Shown: piece by piece, positions 6,042 to 11,114 of the stretch
How positions within the stretch are numbered: the stretch's first letter is position 1
How the letters are laid out: each line of letters begins with the position of its first letter
Source of the DNA: Verrucomicrobia bacterium UBA2460
GTDB lineage: Bacteria > Verrucomicrobiota > Verrucomicrobiia > Methylacidiphilales > Verrucolacustridaceae
NCBI GenBank assembly: GCA_002342345.1
Contig: DDPU01000003.1
Span: 13,010 to 24,123 of the forward strand
DNA length: 11,114 nt
Direction of reading: 5' to 3'
Position numbers and translations under genes: made by a program
The notes under the pieces: generated by a model
Told to the model about the DNA's origin: nothing
Seen by the model: only the letters and a program-made list of their open reading frames with translations
Databases searched by the model: none

Positions 6042-6049
6042 TAGCCGGC
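6037..6049 (-). promoter_or_regulatory. GC hairpin directly before the secY start codon
   Basis: In the 22-nt rplO-secY gap the minus strand reads GCCGG-CTA-CCGGC, a perfect 5-bp stem with a 3-nt loop, ending two bases before the ATG. It occupies the place where a ribosome-binding site would be, and none is visible. The 11-mer CCGGCCCATGC (plus-strand 6031-6041) is identical to the one at the map start (4523-4533). A role in setting SecY level below that of the ribosomal proteins is inference. Confidence 0.4.
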
Positions 6050-6056
6050 GTATCGG

Positions 6057-6503
6057 CTAGGACTTGAGGAGGGTCAACTTCCCCCCAACCGCCTCAAGGG
6101 CGGCCTTGGCGGAGCCACTGAAGGCGTGAGCTTCCACCGTCAGGTTCTTCGGCTTCAGTTTTCCTCCACCGAGAATCTTCACCCCGTCCCAGTTCCCCTT
6201 GACGATGCCGCGACTCCGCAAAGCCGACTCATCGACTTTGGACCCGTCGGCAAAGGCGTCGAGGGCGCCAAGGTTCACGGGCGCGTAACGCGTGGCAAAA
6301 TCGCTGTTATTGAATCCCCGCTTTGGAATGCGGCGGATCAGGGGCATTTGCCCCCCCTCGAAACCGAGACGAATACTGCCGCCGGAACGGGCTTTCTGCC
6401 CTTTATGACCCTTTCCGGAAGTCTTTCCGTGTCCGGAGCTCTCCCCGCATCCGACCCTTTTTCTCCGGTGCCGTGCTCCGGGCCGCGGTATGGTGGTGCT
6501 CAT
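6057..6503 (-). CDS. rplO: 50S ribosomal protein L15
   Basis: L15 is a late-assembly large-subunit protein whose long N-terminal arm threads through 23S rRNA. Residues 1-60 show the Gly/Lys/Arg-rich arm: HRRKRVGCGESSGHGKTSGK, then GHKGQKARSGG and FEGGQMPLIRRIPKRGF (48-64). The globular domain runs to residue 148 with KILGGGKLKPKNLTVEAHAF (109-128). The length matches the family. The ATG overlaps the rpsE stop by one base (TAATG), with AAGGA 6 nt upstream inside rpsE. rpmD (L30), which normally separates rpsE and rplO, is absent. L15 and SecY are adjacent as in most bacteria. Confidence 0.98.
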   Translation of the reverse strand: MSTTIPRPGARHRRKRVGCGESSGHGKTSGKGHKGQKARSGGSIRLGFEGGQMPLIRRIPKRGFNNSDFATRYAPVNLGALDAFADGSKVDESALRSRGIVKGNWDGVKILGGGKLKPKNLTVEAHAFSGSAKAALEAVGGKLTLLKS

Positions 6504-7126
6504 TAGGATTCCTTGCCCTTCTCAGGGCGCTTTTTGCCCCGTGTTTCCAGAATTTGCGAACGGGTGCGTAGGCGGGAAAGGGCATCCACGGTGGCCTTGA
6601 CCACATTTGCGGGATTACTGGATCCCATCGATTTGGCGAGAATGTCTTTCACCCCGGCAGCCTCTAAAACCGCCCGAACCCCACCTCCCGCGATCAACCC
6701 GGTTCCCAGAGAAGCGGGACGCAACAACACCCTGCCGCCGCCGAAAACACCGGTAACTTCATGGGGGATGGTGCTCGGACCAACGTGATAGCCGTGCAGG
6801 TTCTTTTTGGCGTTTTCCGTGGCTTTGCGGATCGCCTCGGCAACTTCCCGCGCCTTGCCAAAACCCACTCCGACCTTGCCCTTGTTGTCCCCCACCACCA
6901 GGAGGGCGCTGAAGCTGAAACGCCGTCCGCCTTTGACGACCTTGGCGCAGCGGTTCACGAAGACAACCTTCTCGAACATGTCCGAAGGGGTGCGCGTACG
7001 ATCCCGGCGTGAGACCGGCGGTTCCGCTGTGGGAATGAATTCTGATGTCTTGGAAAAGACCTTGCCTGCGGGAACTTCGGTTTCCGCGGGGATAGGCGTC
7101 TCTTCGGTGGTGGTGGCTGGGGTCAT
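6503..7126 (-). CDS. rpsE: 30S ribosomal protein S5 with N-terminal extension
   Basis: S5 contacts the 30S decoding region and the mRNA entry channel and contributes to accuracy. The double-stranded-RNA-binding-like N domain is at about 51-115 ([20 protein letters not shown] then [19 protein letters not shown]). The C domain is at about 116-200 with [19 protein letters not shown] (137-155) and [12 protein letters not shown]. Residues 1-47 are a Thr/Pro/Glu-rich extension not present in E. coli S5 (about 167 aa against 207 here). The ATG at 7126 has a good AAGGA site 7 nt upstream; the internal M50 has none, so the extension is accepted. The gap to rplR is 13 nt. The stop overlaps the rplO ATG by one base. 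Confidence 0.98.
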   Translation of the reverse strand: MTPATTTEETPIPAETEVPAGKVFSKTSEFIPTAEPPVSRRDRTRTPSDMFEKVVFVNRCAKVVKGGRRFSFSALLVVGDNKGKVGVGFGKAREVAEAIRKATENAKKNLHGYHVGPSTIPHEVTGVFGGGRVLLRPASLGTGLIAGGGVRAVLEAAGVKDILAKSMGSSNPANVVKATVDALSRLRTRSQILETRGKKRPEKGKES

Positions 7127-7139
7127 TCTATGGTCCTTC

Positions 7140-7502
7140 CTAGAACTTTAATCCGGCTTGGCGGACGGCTTCGGCAAAGGCCTTCACCTTGCCCTGGTAA
7201 AGAAAACCACCCCGATCAAAAACCACGGAAGTGATTCCCTTGCCGGAAGCTTTGGCCGCCAGAGCTTGGCCGAGTTTGGCGGCACCCGCGATATTGGGTT
7301 TGGCCCCCTTCAGGGCCGCCTGGGTGGTGGCAACGGCGGCCAGCGTTTTGCCGGCCGTGTCGTCGATCACCTGGGCGTAGATATGTTTTCCGGTGAAGGC
7401 AACGCAGAGTCGGGGTTTGCCGTTTTCTCCTCGGACCCTTTGACGGATCCGGGCGTGAATCCGGTGCCGGCGTTCCCGCCGTCTTTTGGAGGGGTTGGGC
7501 AT
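7140..7502 (-). CDS. rplR: 50S ribosomal protein L18
   Basis: L18 binds 5S rRNA with L5 and L25 to form the central protuberance. The Arg-rich N-terminal arm ([20 protein letters not shown], residues 6-25) is followed by [19 protein letters not shown] (30-48) and the C-terminal [20 protein letters not shown] (94-113), all L18 hallmarks. The 120 residues match the family exactly. It starts 5 nt after rplF, and no clear ribosome-binding site is seen, so coupling to rplF translation is likely. Confidence 0.98.
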   Translation of the reverse strand: MPNPSKRRRERRHRIHARIRQRVRGENGKPRLCVAFTGKHIYAQVIDDTAGKTLAAVATTQAALKGAKPNIAGAAKLGQALAAKASGKGITSVVFDRGGFLYQGKVKAFAEAVRQAGLKF

Positions 7503-7507
7503 AGTGC

Positions 7508-8056
7508 TTAGGCAGACTTGCTCTGGGCAGTCTTCCCCTCCTTGCGTCGTATGTTTTCCCCGGCGAAACGAACGCCCTTACCCTTGTAGGGTTCGGGCGG
7601 ATAATAGCGCCGGATATCTGCGGCCACCGCGCCCACCAACTGCTTGTCCACGCCCTCGATGGTCAGTTGGGTGTTTTCCGTGACCGTCACCTTGATTTCG
7701 GCAGGAACGGGATAATCGATCGGGTGGGACTTGCCGAGATTCAGGACCAGTTTTTTCCCCTGAAGGTTGGCCTTGAAGCCAACCCCATGAATTTCGAGCT
7801 TTTTGGTGTATCCGTTGGCGACCCCATCCACGACATTCTTCACAAGACTCCGGGCCAATCCGTGAAGCGAGCGCGCCTCGCGGTCTTCGGCATCCCGAGA
7901 AAGAACGATGAGGTTTTTGTCAACCTTGGCGCTGATCCGCGGAGGCAGATCCAACCCCAGCTTGCCCTTGGGGCCTTCCGCCTTCAGCCGCGAGCCGTCC
8001 AGAGCCACTTTGACGTTGGCCGGGACCACCACCGGGGATTTTCCTATGCGCGACAT
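7508..8056 (-). CDS. rplF: 50S ribosomal protein L6
   Basis: L6 sits near the sarcin-ricin loop and the L7/L12 stalk base, where translation factors bind. The start MSRIGKSPVVVPANVKV is family-typical; a longer in-frame reading to 8230 lies inside rpsH and is rejected. Two repeated L6 domains span about 1-82 and 83-175. The C-terminal signature KLEIHGVGFKA (86-96) and YYPPEPYKGKGVRFAGENIRR (split at 151-160 and 161-171) are present. A Lys/Ser tail ends the 182-aa chain. The ATG overlaps the rpsH stop by one base (TAATG). The ribosome-binding site is poor, so coupling to rpsH is likely. Confidence 0.98.
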   Translation of the reverse strand: MSRIGKSPVVVPANVKVALDGSRLKAEGPKGKLGLDLPPRISAKVDKNLIVLSRDAEDREARSLHGLARSLVKNVVDGVANGYTKKLEIHGVGFKANLQGKKLVLNLGKSHPIDYPVPAEIKVTVTENTQLTIEGVDKQLVGAVAADIRRYYPPEPYKGKGVRFAGENIRRKEGKTAQSKSA

Positions 8057-8454
8057 TACCAGACCACGAGGAGCAATTCCCCGCCCACGTTTTGTTTTTT
8101 CGCATCCTCGCCTGTCAAAACACCCCTGGGGGTGGAAAGGATCGGCACACCCAGACCGCCAAGGTATTTGGGAATTTCCCGCGAACCAACGTACCTTCGC
8201 AGACCGGGTTTCGAGAGCCGTTTGATGCAAGTGATCGCACGGCCATTCCGGTGCCGGGAAGCCTTGAGGATGATGTGGAAATCCGAGTGGGAGCCGTCCT
8301 TTTTCAATTCAAAATCCTCGATAAAACCCTCCTTCTTGAGGATGGAGAGGATGTCGCCCCTGACGCGGGAATGGCGGGCTTTGACGTTCCGGAGACCGGC
8401 GACGGAACCGTTGCGCAGGATTGTCAAAAAGTCGGCAAGAGGATCGGTAACCAT
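8056..8454 (-). CDS. rpsH: 30S ribosomal protein S8
   Basis: S8 binds helix 21 of 16S rRNA and organises the central domain; in E. coli it also represses the spc operon by binding mRNA at rplE. The start VTDPLADFLTILRNG and the C-terminal core LGGLGVPILSTPRGVLTGED then GGELLLVVW are diagnostic, including the conserved STPRG loop that contacts RNA. The length (132 aa) is normal. AAGGA lies 8 nt before the ATG, in the 13-nt gap after rpsN. Whether S8 also regulates this operon cannot be seen here. Confidence 0.98.
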   Translation of the reverse strand: MVTDPLADFLTILRNGSVAGLRNVKARHSRVRGDILSILKKEGFIEDFELKKDGSHSDFHIILKASRHRNGRAITCIKRLSKPGLRRYVGSREIPKYLGGLGVPILSTPRGVLTGEDAKKQNVGGELLLVVW

Positions 8455-8467
8455 GGGATTCGTCCTT

Positions 8468-8653
8468 CTACCAGCTGGCCTTGGTGACTCCGGGAATTTC
8501 CCCGTTCAGCGCCATCTCACGGAACTGAATGCGGCTGATCCCGAAACGGCCGATATAGGCACGACGGCGGCCGGTGATCGAGCAGCGGTTGTACTTCCGG
8601 CTCGAAAACTTCGCCTTTTGTTTCTGCTTAAGCCGCCAGCACTTCTTGGCCAT
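8468..8653 (-). CDS. rpsN: 30S ribosomal protein S14, short form lacking zinc ligands
   Basis: S14 completes the 30S head. The protein is 61 residues, [12 protein letters not shown] to the conserved end [11 protein letters not shown]. That is the length of the short zinc-binding type (S14 type Z), not of the 101-aa cysteine-free type. The zinc ligands of the short form (C24, C27, C40, C43) read C24, T27, S40 and Q43 here, so metal binding should be lost although the fold length is kept. The start at 8653 is supported by AAGGAG 7 nt upstream; a longer reading to 8686 has no such site. The first 26 nt overlap the end of rplE in another frame, so its ribosome-binding site lies within rplE codons. 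Confidence 0.97.
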   Translation of the reverse strand: MAKKCWRLKQKQKAKFSSRKYNRCSITGRRRAYIGRFGISRIQFREMALNGEIPGVTKASW

Positions 8654-9242
8654 GGGTTTTCTCCTTGGGGGCCGCCTTGGCGGCATCGGGCGCGTGGGAC
8701 CGCTCGATGAACGGCATGCCCATGCGCAAAAGCATTTCCCGGGTCTCTTCCCGATTCTTTCCGGTGGTCACAAAAGTAACATCAAACCCAAGATTTCGCT
8801 TCACCTTGTCGAGTTCGATCTCGGGAAAGATAGTGTGGTCCCGGACCCCGAGGGTATAGGCGCCCCGGCCGTCGAAACCACCGTTGGGCACCCCGCGGAA
8901 ATCACGGATTCTGGGCAAAGCCATCCGGGTGAAACGGAGGAAAAATTCGTACATGCGTTTCCCCCGCAAGGTAACCTTGCAGCCGATCTCCTGGTGAAGG
9001 CGGAGCTTGAAATTGGAGATGCTCTTTTTGGAGCGTGTTTTCACCGGCTTCTGCCCGGAAATCAGGGTCATGTCGTTGACCGCATCTTCGAGCGCTGCCT
9101 TGACGTCCTGGGCGGATCCGGTGGAGCAGTTCACCACGATCTTCTCCAGTTTCGGAACCTGTTGGATGTTCTGGTATCCACGCCCCTTCATCATCGCGGG
9201 CATAACTTCTTTCCGGTAAAGATTTTTGAGATCGCACTCCAT
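8628..9242 (-). CDS. rplE: 50S ribosomal protein L5
   Basis: L5 binds 5S rRNA and helix 84 of 23S rRNA in the central protuberance and touches P-site tRNA. Motifs seen: [13 protein letters not shown] (30-42), [20 protein letters not shown] (62-81), [15 protein letters not shown] (87-101), RIRDFRG (111-117), [19 protein letters not shown] (129-147) and [15 protein letters not shown] (157-171). The normal end is near residue 181. Residues 182-204 form an Ala/Lys tail whose DNA also carries the rpsN ribosome-binding site and start. The gap to rplX is 3 nt (TAAGCCATG), with AAGGGG upstream. L5 and L18 of the 5S complex are both encoded here. Confidence 0.98.
   Translation of the reverse strand: MECDLKNLYRKEVMPAMMKGRGYQNIQQVPKLEKIVVNCSTGSAQDVKAALEDAVNDMTLISGQKPVKTRSKKSISNFKLRLHQEIGCKVTLRGKRMYEFFLRFTRMALPRIRDFRGVPNGGFDGRGAYTLGVRDHTIFPEIELDKVKRNLGFDVTFVTTGKNREETREMLLRMGMPFIERSHAPDAAKAAPKEKTHGQEVLAA
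8654..8666 (-). promoter_or_regulatory. ribosome-binding site of rpsN inside rplE
   Basis: AAGGAG (8666-8661 on the minus strand) lies 7 nt before the rpsN ATG (8653). The same bases encode Lys-Glu of the L5 tail. This supports the 61-residue S14 start and a 26-nt gene overlap. Confidence 0.75.
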
Positions 9243-9245
9243 GGC

Positions 9246-9536
9246 TTATTTCTTCCCCTTGGCGGGCTTGTCTTTGGCCTTTTTCCCATCCCGCTTGCCG
9301 GCGGCTGGGCGATTTACCAGGCGAACATTGGAAACATGCAGGGCCCCTTCCCGTTCGACCACGCCACCCTTGGGATTGTCCTGCGTCGGTCGCACATGAC
9401 GCTTGATCATGTTGACGCCCTCGATGAGCACCCGGTGGGAGTCCGTCTTGATCTCGAGAACCTTTCCCTTGCGACCCCGGTTGGCCCCGGTAATGACCTC
9501 CACCTCGTCTCCTTTGCGCACGTGAAATTTGGTCAT
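9246..9536 (-). CDS. rplX: 50S ribosomal protein L24
   Basis: L24 is an assembly-initiator protein of the large subunit that binds the 5' end of 23S rRNA. The KOW motif occupies about 4-31 (FHVRKGDEVEVITGANRGRK then GKVLEI). VLIEGVNMIKRHVRPTQ (36-52), the GGVVEREGALHVSNV stretch (57-71) and VRLVNRP (71-77) complete the core. Residues 78-96 are a Lys/Ala-rich tail ending in KGKK, replacing the usual zinc-like or short end. Length 96 is close to normal. It starts 10 nt after rplN; GAGG, overlapping the rplN stop, lies 8 nt upstream. Confidence 0.97.
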   Translation of the reverse strand: MTKFHVRKGDEVEVITGANRGRKGKVLEIKTDSHRVLIEGVNMIKRHVRPTQDNPKGGVVEREGALHVSNVRLVNRPAAGKRDGKKAKDKPAKGKK

Positions 9537-9546
9537 GACATGCGCC

Positions 9547-9912
9547 TCAGATGACCTCGGGGGCCAAGGAAATGATTTTCATGAAATTTTTTTCACGAAG
9601 TTCCCTCGCTACCGGCCCAAAGATGCGGGTCCCACGGGGATTGGAATCCTTGTCGATGATCACGGCGGCGTTGGTGTCAAAGCGAAGATAAGAGCCGTCC
9701 GCCCTCCGCACGGGGAAGCGTGTGCGCACCACCACCGCGCGAACCACCTCACTTTTTTTCACCGTACCGTCGGGAGCGGCCTCCTTTACATTCGCGGTGA
9801 TGACATCCCCCACCCTGGCAAAGAGGGTTTTCCGTCCAATCACCCCGATCATGGTCGCTTTCCTTGCGCCGGTGTTGTCGGCGATATCGAGCCAGGAGCG
9901 GATCTGGATCAT
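9547..9912 (-). CDS. rplN: 50S ribosomal protein L14
   Basis: L14 lies at the subunit interface and forms bridges to 16S rRNA; it is also where the silencing factor RsfS binds in many bacteria. [20 protein letters not shown] (1-20), [32 protein letters not shown] and [13 protein letters not shown] then [11 protein letters not shown] identify it. A 148-residue reading to 9993 would run into rpsQ; the 121-aa start is chosen because its length is standard and GGAGG lies 6 nt upstream. The ATG overlaps the rpsQ stop as ATGA. It is the first gene of the spc block in classical maps, but no promoter gap separates it from the S10 block here. Confidence 0.98.
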   Translation of the reverse strand: MIQIRSWLDIADNTGARKATMIGVIGRKTLFARVGDVITANVKEAAPDGTVKKSEVVRAVVVRTRFPVRRADGSYLRFDTNAAVIIDKDSNPRGTRIFGPVARELREKNFMKIISLAPEVI

Positions 9913-10196
9913 TGGACACCTCCCACTGGATCCGCGGCCAGAGAAATCACCTCGACCAGTTTCCAGCGCTTCAATTTGCTCAAGGGTCGACACTCAGCAA
10001 TGCGCACGGTGTCACCCTGCTTGGCCTTTTTCTCGCCGTCATGGGCATAAAACTTTTTCCGGAACCGGACGATCTTTTTGAACTGGGGATGGGGAAACCT
10101 TCGCTCCACCTGGACCACGATGGTTTTATCCATTTTGGCGGAAATCACTTCCCCGATACGCTCCTTCACCACCGGTTTGGTCCCCGCCGTGCTCAT
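9909..10196 (-). CDS. rpsQ: 30S ribosomal protein S17
   Basis: S17 is an OB-fold primary binder of the 16S rRNA 5' domain. The core [20 protein letters not shown] (15-34), [20 protein letters not shown] (36-55) and [20 protein letters not shown] (61-80) are standard. The 95 residues are slightly longer than E. coli (84), through a short N-terminal addition ([12 protein letters not shown]) and the C-terminal end AADPVGGVQ. The ATG overlaps the rpmC stop by 4 nt (ATGA), with GGAAAGG about 6 nt upstream; its own stop overlaps the rplN start in the same way. This forms a chain of coupled genes from rplP to rplN. Confidence 0.98.
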   Translation of the reverse strand: MSTAGTKPVVKERIGEVISAKMDKTIVVQVERRFPHPQFKKIVRFRKKFYAHDGEKKAKQGDTVRIAECRPLSKLKRWKLVEVISLAADPVGGVQ

Positions 10197-10405
10197 GAAA
10201 CGCCTTTCCGGCCGGGCGCCTTCCGGTTTTGGCTTTTCGTGGTCTCAATCCTTGCGAGCGTGCGGCGGATCTCCCGAAGACGGTTGGGCTTTTCCAGCTG
10301 ACCGGTCTGTTGCTGGACGCGCAAATGGAAGCGCTCGCGGCGAAGTTCCTCCGCCACGCGCCCCATCTCGGCCTCTTTTAGGCCGCGTATCTCCTCAATC
10401 TTCAA
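10193..10405 (-). CDS. rpmC: 50S ribosomal protein L29 (TTG start)
   Basis: L29 is a small two-helix hairpin protein beside the polypeptide exit tunnel, next to the trigger factor/SRP docking site formed with L23. The chain [20 protein letters not shown] then [20 protein letters not shown] and [18 protein letters not shown] is characteristic, giving 70 residues. The only start that gives this frame a normal length is TTG at 10405. It overlaps the rplP stop as TTGA and has a strong AAAGGAGG with an 8-nt spacer. The upstream ATG at 10477 would add 24 residues lying inside rplP and is rejected. The basic tail ([12 protein letters not shown]) is slightly extended. Confidence 0.96.
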   Translation of the reverse strand: MKIEEIRGLKEAEMGRVAEELRRERFHLRVQQQTGQLEKPNRLREIRRTLARIETTKSQNRKAPGRKGVS

Positions 10406-10827
10406 AACACCAGCCTCCTTTCCCGGGTCACAAAACGGTTCCGCATGGGCAACTTGCTGGCCGCCAAGCGAAAACACTCCTTCGCGTCCACCTCTGCCAA
10501 ACCGTCGAGCTCAAAGATAATAGTCCCTGGCTTGATCACCGCCACCCAAAATTCCGGTTGGCCTTTTCCTTTTCCCATCCGTGTTTCCGGAGGACGGGCG
10601 GTGACGGACTTATCGGGAAACACCCGGATCCAAAGTTTTCCGCGACGGTTCATGTTCCTGGTCAGGGCAACCCGGGCGGCCTCAATCTGGATGTTGGTCA
10701 ACCAGCAACGCTCCAAGGACTGCAGGCCATAGGAGCCGAAGGAAAGATGGATGTTGCGGGAGGCAAAGCCCTTGCGACTTCCCCGCTGGGTCTTCCGGTA
10801 TTTGACGCGTTTGGGAAGTAGGGGCAT
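10402..10827 (-). CDS. rplP: 50S ribosomal protein L16
   Basis: L16 sits near the peptidyl-transferase and A-site region and is essential for tRNA accommodation. [17 protein letters not shown] (4-20), [17 protein letters not shown] (28-44), [23 protein letters not shown] and RMGKGKG (83-89) identify it; R83 corresponds to the arginine hydroxylated in E. coli (R81). The C-terminal KLPMRNRFV follows the family. Length 141 is about normal. It starts 3 nt after the rpsC stop with AAGGAA 8 nt upstream, and its TGA overlaps the TTG start of rpmC. Confidence 0.98.
   Translation of the reverse strand: MPLLPKRVKYRKTQRGSRKGFASRNIHLSFGSYGLQSLERCWLTNIQIEAARVALTRNMNRRGKLWIRVFPDKSVTARPPETRMGKGKGQPEFWVAVIKPGTIIFELDGLAEVDAKECFRLAASKLPMRNRFVTRERRLVF
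10406..10421 (-). promoter_or_regulatory. strong ribosome-binding site that fixes the rpmC TTG start
   Basis: The minus strand reads AAAGGAGG (10421-10414) followed by 8 nt and then TTG (10405-10403). It is the strongest Shine-Dalgarno match I saw in the window and lies inside the end of rplP. It decides the TTG start, since GTG 10410 is in another frame and meets TGA at once. Confidence 0.8.
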
Positions 10828-10830
10828 GGC

Positions 10831-11114
10831 TTAGTTTCCTTCCCCTTGGCAAATCCAAACCTTCACGCCGATCTTGCCGGCGACGGTATGGGCCTCCGCA
10901 AAGCCGTAATCAATGTTCGCCCGAAGGGTATGCAGCGGCACTTTTCCTTCGTGGTACTGCTCAGAACGGGCGATTTCCCCGCCGCCCAGTCGGCCACCAA
11001 CGCGGATTTTGACCCCACTCGCCCCGAAATCCAGTGCGGTCTGCATGGCTTTTTTCACGGCGCGCCGGAAGGAAACACGCCTTTCCAGCTGAAGGGCGAT
11101 ATTTTCCGCCACCA
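10831..11114 (-). CDS. rpsC: 30S ribosomal protein S3, C-terminal part (5' end beyond the window)
   Basis: S3 lines the mRNA entry pore and has helicase function with S4 and S5. Only the last 93 codons are in the window. [40 protein letters not shown] then [20 protein letters not shown] and [11 protein letters not shown] match the S3 C-terminal domain. The first visible codon, GTG at 11112, aligns with an internal valine of S3 (VAENIA), so it is not a start; the gene continues past the right edge. The protein ends just after the WICQGE motif, lacking the long Lys/Ala tail of E. coli S3, as in many shorter S3 proteins. Confidence 0.97.
   Translation of the reverse strand, partial: VAENIALQLERRVSFRRAVKKAMQTALDFGASGVKIRVGGRLGGGEIARSEQYHEGKVPLHTLRANIDYGFAEAHTVAGKIGVKVWICQGEGN

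Noticed and set aside
8057..8230. 58-residue N-terminal extension of L6
   Set aside because: It overlaps rpsH out of frame, and the family starts at MSRIGKSP, which here overlaps the rpsH stop as TAATG.
7667..8710. Long plus-strand open frame (347 codons) antisense to rplF, rpsH and rpsN
   Set aside because: It lies wholly opposite well-identified ribosomal genes, shows no recognisable domain and has low-complexity Arg/Pro composition typical of antisense frames in GC-rich DNA.
8574..9554. Long plus-strand open frame (326 codons) antisense to rpsN, rplE and rplX
   Set aside because: It is fully opposite conserved genes on the other strand; its apparent length follows from the codon bias of those genes and no family is recognised.
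9913..9993. N-terminal extension of L14 to an upstream ATG
   Set aside because: It would overlap rpsQ by 85 nt, add residues absent from all L14 proteins, and ignore the good GGAGG site before the standard start.
11110..11112. GTG at the right edge as the start of the S3 frame
   Set aside because: It aligns with an internal valine of S3; the N-terminal half of the protein must lie outside the window.
1..11114. Mobile element, CRISPR, tRNA, rRNA or defence system
   Set aside because: No repeats of the needed kind, no transposase or integrase motifs and no RNA gene signatures were seen; nearly every base belongs to the ribosomal operon.

Overview
This window is almost entirely one co-directional ribosomal-protein gene cluster, the fused end of S10, spc and alpha. 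All of it lies on the minus strand and is read from right to left. The transcriptional order is rpsC (partial, runs off the right edge), rplP, rpmC, rpsQ, rplN, rplX, rplE, rpsN, rpsH, rplF, rplR, rpsE, rplO, secY, map, rpmJ, rpsM, rpsK, rpsD, rpoA, rplQ. Genes are packed with 0-22 nt gaps or with 1, 4 or 26 nt overlaps (TAATG, ATGA, TTGA junctions). The one real gap is 109 nt between rpsD and rpoA. A convergent plus-strand gene for a small membrane-anchored protein of unknown function (49-339) faces rplQ, and a strong hairpin separates the two.

Region by region: 9.5-11.1 kb carries the end of the S10 block (S3, L16, L29, S17) and the start of spc (L14, L24). 6.0-9.3 kb carries L5, S14, S8, L6, L18, S5 and L15. 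3.7-6.0 kb holds the two non-ribosomal genes, secY (protein-translocation channel) and map (N-terminal methionine removal). 0.4-3.7 kb is the alpha block: L36, S13, S11, S4, RNA polymerase alpha and L17. The layout couples production of both ribosomal subunits to RNA polymerase assembly, membrane insertion and N-terminal processing of new proteins.

Organism: a bacterium with fairly high GC. Several traits point to the PVC superphylum, probably Verrucomicrobiota; this is inference, not proof. They are the cysteine-poor versions of S4, S14 and L36, the absence of rpmD (L30), secY followed directly by map without adk or infA, and a SecY with an added C-terminal membrane segment. Several ribosomal proteins carry Lys/Ala/Pro-rich tails (S11 N-terminal about 70 residues, S5 N-terminal about 45, L5, L17 and L24 C-terminal).

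I see no phage, CRISPR, transposon, tRNA, rRNA or new defence-like system. The most interesting unexplained signals are in RNA structure: a hairpin in the rpsD-rpoA gap whose loop is perfectly complementary to a downstream segment (possible pseudoknot or switch), and compact GC hairpins directly before the secY and map start codons that share an identical 11-mer.
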